DNA from: JACDAN01 sp963847235
GTDB lineage: Bacteria > Actinomycetota > Thermoleophilia > Gaiellales > Gaiellaceae
Reading direction: 5' to 3'
Length of the DNA stretch: 64,000 nt
Assembly (NCBI GenBank): GCA_963847235.1
Contig: CAWJYU010000009.1
Span: 62,001 to 126,000, forward strand
The notes under the pieces were generated by a model. It was given only the letters and a program-made list of their open reading frames with translations, was not told the origin of the DNA and ran no database searches. The translations under genes and the position numbers were made by a program. Shown one piece after another: positions 25,681 through 33,493 of this stretch. Each line of letters starts with the position of its first letter. Positions within the stretch are counted from its first letter, which is position 1.

Positions 25681-25707
25681 CGCGGCGAGGGCTCTTGCAC
25701 CTACCCT
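25677..25707 (+). promoter_or_regulatory. Promoter candidate for the rsgA leader
   Basis: TTGACG (25677-25682) and TACCCT (25702-25707) are separated by 19 bases. The predicted start near 25714 gives a short untranslated stretch ahead of the AAAGGAGG at 25728-25735 that serves the leader ORF. The -10 type matches other boxes seen in this window. Confidence 0.45.
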
Positions 25708-25739
25708 GAGACGTCCGGCCCGCGACGAAAGGAGGCGCC

Positions 25740-25790
25740 TTGACAACTGAGCTTGATCGCCTCTTCACTCGCAGGGCCTGCCTGAACTAG
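25740..25790 (+). CDS. Candidate 16-residue leader peptide upstream of rsgA
   Basis: TTG-started ORF encoding MTTELDRLFTRRACLN, preceded by a near-perfect ribosome site (AAAGGAGG, five bases of spacing). Its second half overlaps the left arm of an RNA hairpin (25768-25778) and its stop lies in the loop. The TTGACA at its start could be misread as a -35 box, but no -10 follows at the right distance. No leader-peptide family is recognised. Whether it senses a particular amino acid, a drug or simply ribosome availability cannot be told from sequence. Confidence 0.45.
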   Translation: MTTELDRLFTRRACLN

Positions 25791-25851
25791 CTCAGCTCCG
25801 GTCCTGCGAGACGCAGTTCCCCGTCCTTGCAGGAAAGGAGACAGCTTGCAG
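25768..25851 (+). promoter_or_regulatory. Competing RNA hairpins: possible translational attenuator of rsgA
   Basis: Arm 1, CTCGCAGGGCC (25768-25778, within the leader ORF), pairs with arm 2, GGTCCTGCGAG (25800-25810), over 11 bp with one G-U. Arm 2 can instead pair with CTTGCAGGA (25826-25834), which reaches the rsgA ribosome site, or with CTTGCAG (25845-25851), which contains the TTG start codon. A ribosome covering arm 1 would free arm 2 to block rsgA; an idle leader would leave rsgA open. A third small stem, CTGCG-AGA-CGCAG (25804-25816), competes too. The pairings are read by eye; no folding energies were computed. Confidence 0.45.
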
Positions 25852-26898
25852 TACCCACGACTCGCGCAGCTCGGCTGGAACGACGAGCTCGCGGCGGAAT
25901 TCAGCTCGCACGACGGCCTCGAGCCCGGACGTGTCGCGGTCCAGCACCGCGGCGCCTGGGAGGTCGCAACCGAGAATGACGACGTCACGGTGGAGATCAC
26001 CGGGCGGCTTCGCCATGCCGCCGAGCACGGAGAGCTTCCGGTCGTCGGCGACTGGGTCGGCCTTCGCGACGGGCAGATCGACGTCGTCCTGCCGCGCCGG
26101 AGCAAGTTCTCACGCAAGACGCCGTTCACGGACGTGTCCGAGCAGGTGCTGGTGGCCAACGTCGACGTGGCATTTCTCGTCATGGGCCTCGACGAGCGCG
26201 ACTTCAGCATCCGCCGGCTCGAGCGCTACCTCACGACCGCGTGGGAGGGCGGCGCGACACCGGTCATCGTGCTGAACAAGGCCGACCTCGCGACCGACCT
26301 CGACAGCGCGGTCGCCGAGACCGAGTCCGTTGCCTTCGGTGTGCCCGTCCACGTGGCGACCGCTGTGGCCGCGGAAGGCGTCGACGTGCTCCTCCCCTAC
26401 CTCGCGGGAGCGAAGACCGGCGTGCTGCTGGGCTCATCCGGAGTCGGCAAGTCCACGCTGATCAACGCTTTACTGGGCGACGACCGGATCCTGACCGGCG
26501 AGGTCCGGTCGGACGGCCGTGGCCGCCACACGACGACCCACCGCGAGCTGCTCGTCCTGCCCGAGGGCGGCGTCCTCATCGACACGCCGGGACTGCGCGA
26601 GCTCCAGCTCTGGGAGACGGACGGCGGCCTCGACAAGGCCTTCGCGGACATCGCCGAGCTCGTCAACGAGTGCCGGTTCTCCGACTGCGCGCACGACACC
26701 GAGCCGGGCTGCGCCGTCCGCGCGGCGCTCGCCGACGGAAGCCTCGCCGCCGACCGGTGGGAGAGCTACCTCAAGCTCCAGCGCGAGCTGGCGCACCTCG
26801 AGCGCAAGCTCGACCCGCGGCTACGGTCGGAGGAGCGGAAGAAGTGGGCGGCAATGTCAAAGTCGTACAGGCAGCGGAACAAGATCATCGGGCGCTGA
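25846..26898 (+). CDS. rsgA: Ribosome small-subunit biogenesis GTPase RsgA
   Basis: 350-residue circularly permuted GTPase that checks 30S maturation. N-terminal OB domain (ARLAQLGWNDELAAEF is the usual actinobacterial start form, then LPVVGDWVGL); G4 NKADLAT; G1 GSSGVGKSTLINALLG; G3 DTPGLRELQLW; and the C-terminal zinc knuckle CRFSDCAHDTEPGC. TTG start with GGAAAGGAG six bases upstream. The leader carries a small ORF and alternative hairpins. It converges on the alpha/beta-hydrolase gene at 26971. Confidence 0.95.
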   Translation: MQYPRLAQLGWNDELAAEFSSHDGLEPGRVAVQHRGAWEVATENDDVTVEITGRLRHAAEHGELPVVGDWVGLRDGQIDVVLPRRSKFSRKTPFTDVSEQVLVANVDVAFLVMGLDERDFSIRRLERYLTTAWEGGATPVIVLNKADLATDLDSAVAETESVAFGVPVHVATAVAAEGVDVLLPYLAGAKTGVLLGSSGVGKSTLINALLGDDRILTGEVRSDGRGRHTTTHRELLVLPEGGVLIDTPGLRELQLWETDGGLDKAFADIAELVNECRFSDCAHDTEPGCAVRAALADGSLAADRWESYLKLQRELAHLERKLDPRLRSEERKKWAAMSKSYRQRNKIIGR

Positions 26899-26970
26899 CG
26901 AGTCGCTACGAGGCTAAGCGCCTCCGCACACCGGTCGGCCCGTACGGGCGAGCGAGGTGAGAGCCGCACC

Positions 26971-27642
26971 TCACTGCAGCCCGGCCACTCGCCGGACGAA
27001 GGGCGCGGCGAGGCCGGCGAGCCCGGCGCCGACCTCGGCCGGGTCGGTGCGAGTGCCTCGGAGCTTGAACGAGTGGTCGCCGCCCTCGATCCTCTCCAGC
27101 GTCGCCCGCTCGCCGAGCCGGCCCAGGACCTTCGCCATGAGCTCGGGCCTGGCGAACGGGTCGGCTGTCCCCTGCAGAAAGAGCATTGGCACCTCGACCC
27201 GGTAGAGATGCTCGTCGCGGATTCGCTCGGGCCTGCCAGGCGGGTGCAGCGGGTAGCCGAGGAACACGATGCCGTCGGCGGGCATCCCGTCTGCGACGCA
27301 CATCGAGGCGATCCGGCCGCCTAGCGACTTGCCGCCGACCAGCACCGGTCGATCGGCGGCTGCTTTCGCCGCTTCGAAGGCGGCGAGCCATGTCTCGCGG
27401 AGCACGCGTTCGGTGTCCGGCGAGCGGCGTCCGCGCTCGGCGTACGGAAAGTTGAAGCGCATCGTCGCCACGGCCTCCTCGGCGATTGCGCGGCAGAAGC
27501 CGGCGAGGAACGGATGCTCCATCCCCGCCCCGGCGCCATGCGCAACGACAAGCGACGCCACGGGCCCGACCGGCTCGATCCAGATCGTGCCGACGCTCCC
27601 AGTCGCGACGTCGAGCTGGCCGCGAACCTCCGAAGTGGCCAT
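26971..27642 (-). CDS. Alpha/beta hydrolase, KANL3/Tex30-like
   Basis: 223 residues. The nucleophile elbow is VGGKSLGGRIASM (GxSxG with Ser), with an early VVAHGAGAGMEHPFLAGFC (oxyanion) and MRFNFPYAERGRRSPD typical of the Tex30/KANL3 dienelactone-hydrolase-like group. The acid is likely Asp in LQGTADPFARPEL and the base His in EGGDHSFKLRG. Cytosolic; substrate unknown. ATG at 27642 is chosen as the first good start before the conserved region. The 256 bases up to the next gene contain nothing recognisable. Confidence 0.85.
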   Translation of the reverse strand: MATSEVRGQLDVATGSVGTIWIEPVGPVASLVVAHGAGAGMEHPFLAGFCRAIAEEAVATMRFNFPYAERGRRSPDTERVLRETWLAAFEAAKAAADRPVLVGGKSLGGRIASMCVADGMPADGIVFLGYPLHPPGRPERIRDEHLYRVEVPMLFLQGTADPFARPELMAKVLGRLGERATLERIEGGDHSFKLRGTRTDPAEVGAGLAGLAAPFVRRVAGLQ

Positions 27643-27898
27643 CCACGAACCCTCGCACGTCGCGAGGAGACATCGACTGCTCAGTGGACGCGCATCCGTC
27701 GTCGGGGCCTGGCTGAGGCTGTCAGGCCGAAGCCGTTGGTCCATGTGCTTAGACCGCGATGACTCCCGGCCAGCTCTTCGCATTCCGTCCGGTGCCCGGC
27801 TGCGCGCGCTACCGGACGCCGGGGCGGTCATGGGCATGCGGCAGATCGACGACGAAGATCCGCTCAGCGAGCGTAGGCGGCGGGCACGAGATCGGGCG

Positions 27899-29143
27899 TT
27901 AGGCGGAAACGCCTTCCGCGACCTCTACCGGCCTCCTTCTGAGGCTGCGGACCTCGTCGACCAACAACACGAGCGCAGTCGCCGCGATGATCACAAGCGC
28001 CGATGCAACGAGCGTCTCGGCGGTGCCGATGGTGTCCGCCACCGGACCGGCGACCGCGGCGCCCAGCGGGATGACGACGTAGGACCCCAGGGCGTCGTAG
28101 GAGTAGACCCGCGAGAGCTGCTCCGAAGAGATCTCCTGCTGCATCGTCACGTCCCAGAGCACGCCGAAGAGCTCCACTCCCACTCCCGACACGAAGGCCG
28201 CCGCAGCGATGACCACGACCGGTGCAGGCGGGGCGAGCAGCAGGATCGGCAGGGCGGTCGGGAAGATCGCCAGCGTCGCGACGAGGAGCATCCGCGAAGG
28301 GCGGTAGCGCAGGGTGACGACGCCGCCGAACACGAACCCCGCCGCCTGCGCCGCAACGATGAAGCCCCAGGCGGCTGCTCCGCCGAGCTCGTTCTCGGCA
28401 ACGATAGGCCCGAGCACCGACCAGACGCCGACGATCGCCGCGTTGACGAAGGCGAACTGGACGACGATGCCCCAGAGCCACGACCGCGAGCGGAACGCGT
28501 CCCAACCCTCCCGCAGCTCGCGGAAGAAGTCGCGATCGGGCAGCGTCAGGTCGCGTGGGATCCGGAGCGCGAGGAGGAGCGCCGCGCCGGCGAAGTAGGT
28601 GGCCGCGTCGAATGCGAGCGACCAGCCCGACCCGATCGTGGCGACGAGGATGCCTCCTGCGGCCGCGCCGAAGATCAGCGTCCCGTTGCGGGAGAGGCGA
28701 AGCAGCGCGTTCGCCTCCTGGAGCAGCCGGGCGCTCACCGTTTGCGGGACGATTCCCTGGGCCGCCGGGAAGAAGAACGCGGTCGCCGTGCCGCGCACGA
28801 GCTGGAGTGCGACCAGGTGCCAGATCTCCGCAGCGCCGGTGAGCACGAGCACCGCGATCGCCGCCTGGGCCGCCCCGGCGATCGAGTCGGACACGACCAT
28901 GACGTGGTGGCGCGGGAGCCGGTCGGCCCAGATCCCTCCGACGAGGATGAAGACGACCTGCGGCAGCGTGCTGGCGGCGACGACGAGCCCGAGATCCGTC
29001 GCGGAGCCACCGATGTCCAGCACGGCGAAGGCGAGCGCGATCGGCGCGAACGCGGACCCGAAGAGGGACACCGTTCGCCCGAGGAAGAGCAGCCGGAAGT
29101 CCCGCTCGGCGAGCGGGCTCAGGGCAGCGCGCAGCACCGGCAT
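27899..29143 (-). CDS. MFS transporter
   Basis: 414-residue major facilitator protein: ERDFRLLFLGRTVSLFGSAFAPIALAFAVLDI, then the loop-2/3 motif GGIWADRLPRHHVMVVSD, and twelve predicted helices. It belongs to the same EntS-like (MFS_3) group as the transporter at 2006-3277 but is clearly divergent from it. Probably a drug or metabolite exporter; the substrate is not readable. It is divergent from the DUF11 surface-protein gene, with 66 bases between starts. Confidence 0.86.
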   Translation of the reverse strand: MPVLRAALSPLAERDFRLLFLGRTVSLFGSAFAPIALAFAVLDIGGSATDLGLVVAASTLPQVVFILVGGIWADRLPRHHVMVVSDSIAGAAQAAIAVLVLTGAAEIWHLVALQLVRGTATAFFFPAAQGIVPQTVSARLLQEANALLRLSRNGTLIFGAAAGGILVATIGSGWSLAFDAATYFAGAALLLALRIPRDLTLPDRDFFRELREGWDAFRSRSWLWGIVVQFAFVNAAIVGVWSVLGPIVAENELGGAAAWGFIVAAQAAGFVFGGVVTLRYRPSRMLLVATLAIFPTALPILLLAPPAPVVVIAAAAFVSGVGVELFGVLWDVTMQQEISSEQLSRVYSYDALGSYVVIPLGAAVAGPVADTIGTAETLVASALVIIAATALVLLVDEVRSLRRRPVEVAEGVSA

Positions 29144-29209
29144 ACGCTGTCAGATCCGCGAGCCCGACTCTGGCTAGTGTTCCGGAGGAGAACCTCCCAG
29201 GGGGTGAAA

Positions 29210-32200
29210 ATGCCAGCTGCGGGCAAGCGCTGGATCCTGCTGTCGGCCGCACTGGTGGCTCTGGCCTCGCTGCCCTCTGACGCCGTCGCGGATCGTGCGT
29301 TCGGCCCGCGGTTCACGGTGAACACGCAGGGCGACATCACGATCGCGGCGAACTCGCTCGAGTCCTGCCTGGACGCACTGCCCGCCTGCGCGGGCATCCG
29401 CAGCGCCGTCGGTGGGGCAGTATCAGCGAACAACAACAACGACCGGACGATGACCTGGATCGACGCCGACACCGATCCGGCGACGTTCAACTCGAGTTCC
29501 GCCGACCTGGCGCTGCCAGCCGGGGCGAGGGTGTTGTTCGCGGGGCTGTACTACGGAGGCAAGCTGTCCGCGGGCAACGGCGGCTCGCCGCCGCCGAACC
29601 CGGGCGCCCGCAACACGGTCCGCCTCAAGGCGCCGGGTGACACCGCCTATCGGACCGTCACGGCGTCGCAGATCGACGAATCGTCGACCCAGTACCAGGG
29701 GTTCGCCAATGTGACAGCGATCGTCGACGGGGCCGGCCCAGGCACCTACTGGACCGCGAACGTGCAACTCGGCACCGGGAGTAACAGCGGTGGGCAGCTC
29801 GGCGGGTGGTCCCTGGTTGTCGCCTACGGGGACCCGAACGCCCCCAGCCGCAACCTCTCGATCTTCGACGGAATGCAGAACGTCAGCGGCGCCGCGGTCA
29901 CGATCCCGCTGAGCGGGTTCCAGACGCCGCTGTCGGGACCGGTGACGTCGACGGTCGGGATCGTCACCTACGAGGGGGATCTGGGGATCCTTGGCGACGG
30001 GGCGCAGCTCCAGGGGCCGTCCGGGGCTTTCACCGCACTGTCGAATGCCGTCAACCCGGGTCCACCGGCGACCTCGGCGTCGAACTCGAACGTCTTCAAC
30101 TCGACGATCTCGAATGCCGGCGTACTCGTCACGTCGCGCTTGCCGAGCTATCAGAACAACCTCGGCTACGACGCAGACCTGTTCAGGACGACGAACGTGC
30201 TCGGCAACGGGCAGACGAGCACGCAGGTGCGGCTCTCGACCAGCGGCGACGCCTACCAGCCGGGGGTGGTCACGATCGCCACCGACCTGTACGCGCCCCG
30301 GATCACCGCCACGAAGACCGTCGATCAGGCCACGGCGAATCTCGGCGACACGTTGACCTACTCGGTCGCCGTGCAGAACACCGGGCAGGACGGCGCGACG
30401 AACACGACGTTCACCGACCCCCTTCCTCCTGGGGTCGTCTTCGTTCCGGGCAGCATCCGCCTCAATGGAGCGGTAGTCACCGACGCGCCCGGCGACGATC
30501 TCGGCGAGTTCGCCGGCGGCCAGGTGGTGGTGCGCCTCGGCGCGGGCGCTACTGCCGGGAGCGGTGGCACGCTCGCTCCAGGCGCGAGCGCGACGGTGAG
30601 CTTCCAGGCCACGGTCGCCACGACAGGACTGCTGCTTGGCGCGACGATCGAGAACACGGCGGACCTCGCGTTCAGCGCCGCGACGACCGGAGTTCCCAGC
30701 ACGGTGACGACGGCTCCGGCGACGACCCGCGTGAACGTCCCCGACCTGGCGATCGGCAAGACGCACGCACCGGTGCTGCAGCCCGGGGTAGCGAGCACGT
30801 ACACGATCACGGTCGGCAACGTCGGTGCGGGGCCAACGTCCGGGACGGTGACGGTGACGGACACGATCGAGCCGGGGCTGACCATCAACGGCCCGGTCAC
30901 GGGCGCCGGCTGGTCGTGCTCGACGTTGGGGACGACCGTCACGTGTACCCACCCGGACGTGCTCGCCCCTAGCAACGAGTATCCGCCGATTTCGATCCCG
31001 GTGCTCGTCAGTTCGAGCCCGCCCGCTCAGCTCAGCAACACGGCGTCGCTCACCGGCGGGGGCGACGGCAACCCCGCTAACAACTCCTTCACCGACGAGG
31101 GCGCCGTGAGCGAGCCGGCGATCGACCTGCACGTCGAGAAGGTCGTGACTAGCACGCCGAACTTCACGCCGGTCGGCTACCTCTTCTTCCTGGATCCGAT
31201 CACCTATCGCATCGAGGTGACCAACAACGGCGTCGCTGACGCCGCCAACGTGCAGCTCACGGAGATCCTCGACGCGCCCCTGATCGTCGAGTCGATCACT
31301 CCCTCGCAGGGCACGTGCTCGGTATCTCCGCCCGACTGCAACCTCGGCACGATCACCGCAGGCCAGGCGCCGGTCACGATCGACATACAGGCAAGCGCGG
31401 GCAGCCAGTTCTCGCCGGACCCATGGGCCGATTACCCGAGCAGCAAGCTGCTGAACAACACGGCGACCGTGTCCGCCCCGGTCGGCACCGAGATCAACCC
31501 GGACGACAACAGCGCGTCGGCCGCGATTTCCACGGTGCCGTGGGCGGAGACCTCGCTCACGAAGGAGTTCTCGCCAGCCCAACCCATCGCAGGCGGCCCG
31601 GTCACCTACACGCTGACCCTCCACAGCGACGGGCCCGGAACGGTGGACATGGTGGTGGCCGACATCCTGCCGGACGCGCTGCAGAAGCCCCCGACTGCGA
31701 TCTCGATCTCCGGCGGGACAGGCATCTGTCAGTACGACCCGACCAGGGAGAACAGCGGCTTTCCTCCGGGGTCCCCGATCGTGTTCTGCGAAATCCCCCA
31801 GTTCGGCCCCGGTGAGGATCGCGTGATCACGATCGAGGGCACGCTGGCGCTCGACAGCGCAGGCACCCAGGTGGACAACCTCGGGCTTTCGAGCAACACC
31901 CTGCCGGTCACCGGGGTCTTCAGCTTCGAGCCCGACCTCGTCAACAACGACGATCTGGCCTCGTTCACGCCGGGCGCGGTGGATCTCACGCTTCAGAAGA
32001 GCCGCCTCGAGACCGGCGTGCTGCCGGTTGGTCAGGAGACGACATTCCGATTGGTCGTCACGAACGACGGCACGGTCGCGACGACGGGCGTCCGCGTGAC
32101 CGACGAGCTGCCGGCAGGGCTGACGCCCGTCGGCCTGCCAGCCGGATGTACGGCCAATGGACAGACAGTGACTTGCGACGTCGCCACGTTGGGACCGGGC

Positions 32201-33460
32201 GCCGCAGAGACCTTCGACATACGCGTGCGCGCCGAGGTCCACGTCGCCGAGCAGACGCTGACGAATCTCGCCACCGTCACGAGCGGCGACCCGGACGTCG
32301 CGCCTGCCTCGAACAGCGCATCGACCGACGTGACGATCGGGCCGTTCTCGACGCTCTCCGTGAGCAAGAGCGCCAGTGCCTCGTCGGTTCCCGCCGGCAC
32401 GCCGATCACCTACACCGTCGTGGTTCGCAACGGCGGGCCGAGCGCGGCAGGAAGCATCAACCTCGAGGAGGTCCTGCCGGAAGGGCTCGTCCTCCGCTCG
32501 GTGACACCGAGCCAGGGCTCATGCACGGGGACGACGTGCGACCTGGGTGACCTACCGGCCGGCGGCACCGCCCAGGTGGTCGTCGTGGTCGATACGACCG
32601 CGAGCCTGATCGGCCGAAGGCTGGTCAACTCGGTCGAGGTGACCGCCGAGACGCCGAGCAGCCCGGCGCACGCCGAGGCGCCGGTCGAGATCACGGCGCC
32701 GCATTCCCCACAAGCGACGCAAGTCGACCTTGCCGTCAACGTGATCGCACCTAGAGGCGTTCATCGGGAAGGCGGGACCGCGCGATTCCGGATCGGGGTC
32801 GTGAACCGCGGCCCGGGCACAGCGACGAACGTCGTCCTGACCGGGACAACCAACAGAGGCACGAGCAGCGTCGGCGCCAAGCTCCTTCAGGCGAGCTGTA
32901 CGGGACTGCCGCTCCGTTGTGAGCTGGGAACGCTCGCTCCGGGTCAGCAGCGCACCTATGTCGTGCCCGTTCGCCGGCTCCTGCTCGGCCGCCTCCAGCT
33001 CACCGGGTCGGTGTCAGCCGCGGAGAGCGAGACCACGCAGGCGAACAACGTCGACCGCGCGGCGATCCGCATCCAGGCCGGGCGTGCGACCGTGCGGCTT
33101 ACCAAGCTGGCCGGCACCACGTCTGCACGCAGCGGCGGAATCGTCGACTTCACGATCACGGTCCGCAACACCGGCTCGGTCCCAGCCCGCAATCTGACCG
33201 TCTGCGACCAGCTGCCCCGCCGACTCGCCTTCCAGCGACTCGGGGGCGCCAGGCTCACCAACGGCCGGGCGTGCTGGACGATCTCCCGCCTGCGGGCAGG
33301 CGCCACGGCCCGCTACCGGCTGTCGACCAGAGTGCTCCAGGTCGACGGGACCACCCGCGTCACGAACAAGGCGACCGTCCAGGGCGCCAACATCACGCGC
33401 CGAACCGCGGCCGCAGCCGTGACGCTTCGGCCCGTCGTGTTCCCGCCGTTCACGGGTTAG
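29210..33460 (+). CDS. Large secreted protein with eight DUF11 repeats
   Basis: 1416 residues. After the signal peptide (AAGKRWILLSAALVALASLPSDAVA) comes an N-terminal beta-rich domain of about 330 residues (from RFTVNTQGDITIAANSLESCL). Eight DUF11-type beta-sandwich repeats follow, starting near ITATKTVDQATANLGDTLTY, DLAIGKTHAPVLQPG, DLHVEKVVTSTPNF, ETSLTKEFSPAQP, DLTLQKSRLETGVLPVG, TLSVSKSASASSVPAG, DLAVNVIAPRGVHREGG and TVRLTKLAGTTSARSGG. No LPXTG motif or C-terminal helix; it ends VVFPPFTG, so anchoring is unclear. Such proteins are cell-surface or extracellular structural proteins. The frame stays open far upstream of 29210, but that part is antisense to the neighbouring genes. GTG at 29204 is an alternative start. 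Confidence 0.88.
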   Translation: MPAAGKRWILLSAALVALASLPSDAVADRAFGPRFTVNTQGDITIAANSLESCLDALPACAGIRSAVGGAVSANNNNDRTMTWIDADTDPATFNSSSADLALPAGARVLFAGLYYGGKLSAGNGGSPPPNPGARNTVRLKAPGDTAYRTVTASQIDESSTQYQGFANVTAIVDGAGPGTYWTANVQLGTGSNSGGQLGGWSLVVAYGDPNAPSRNLSIFDGMQNVSGAAVTIPLSGFQTPLSGPVTSTVGIVTYEGDLGILGDGAQLQGPSGAFTALSNAVNPGPPATSASNSNVFNSTISNAGVLVTSRLPSYQNNLGYDADLFRTTNVLGNGQTSTQVRLSTSGDAYQPGVVTIATDLYAPRITATKTVDQATANLGDTLTYSVAVQNTGQDGATNTTFTDPLPPGVVFVPGSIRLNGAVVTDAPGDDLGEFAGGQVVVRLGAGATAGSGGTLAPGASATVSFQATVATTGLLLGATIENTADLAFSAATTGVPSTVTTAPATTRVNVPDLAIGKTHAPVLQPGVASTYTITVGNVGAGPTSGTVTVTDTIEPGLTINGPVTGAGWSCSTLGTTVTCTHPDVLAPSNEYPPISIPVLVSSSPPAQLSNTASLTGGGDGNPANNSFTDEGAVSEPAIDLHVEKVVTSTPNFTPVGYLFFLDPITYRIEVTNNGVADAANVQLTEILDAPLIVESITPSQGTCSVSPPDCNLGTITAGQAPVTIDIQASAGSQFSPDPWADYPSSKLLNNTATVSAPVGTEINPDDNSASAAISTVPWAETSLTKEFSPAQPIAGGPVTYTLTLHSDGPGTVDMVVADILPDALQKPPTAISISGGTGICQYDPTRENSGFPPGSPIVFCEIPQFGPGEDRVITIEGTLALDSAGTQVDNLGLSSNTLPVTGVFSFEPDLVNNDDLASFTPGAVDLTLQKSRLETGVLPVGQETTFRLVVTNDGTVATTGVRVTDELPAGLTPVGLPAGCTANGQTVTCDVATLGPGAAETFDIRVRAEVHVAEQTLTNLATVTSGDPDVAPASNSASTDVTIGPFSTLSVSKSASASSVPAGTPITYTVVVRNGGPSAAGSINLEEVLPEGLVLRSVTPSQGSCTGTTCDLGDLPAGGTAQVVVVVDTTASLIGRRLVNSVEVTAETPSSPAHAEAPVEITAPHSPQATQVDLAVNVIAPRGVHREGGTARFRIGVVNRGPGTATNVVLTGTTNRGTSSVGAKLLQASCTGLPLRCELGTLAPGQQRTYVVPVRRLLLGRLQLTGSVSAAESETTQANNVDRAAIRIQAGRATVRLTKLAGTTSARSGGIVDFTITVRNTGSVPARNLTVCDQLPRRLAFQRLGGARLTNGRACWTISRLRAGATARYRLSTRVLQVDGTTRVTNKATVQGANITRRTAAAAVTLRPVVFPPFTG

Positions 33461-33493
33461 GTCCTCCGCCGAGGCGGCTGCGCCGTCCGCGCG

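Noticed and set aside
25740..25768. TTGACA at 25740 as a -35 promoter box
   Set aside because: No acceptable -10 follows 16-18 bases later, and the same bases form a start codon with a strong ribosome site; the better promoter is upstream at 25677-25707.
27269..29209. The open frame running about 640 codons upstream of the DUF11 protein start
   Set aside because: It is antisense to the hydrolase and MFS genes, has low-complexity Arg/Asp composition, and a clean signal peptide begins at 29210.
29423..32242. A 939-codon open frame antisense to the DUF11 protein
   Set aside because: Composition is Arg/Val/Asp-rich shadow sequence of a GC-rich coding strand; no domain, signal or ribosome site.
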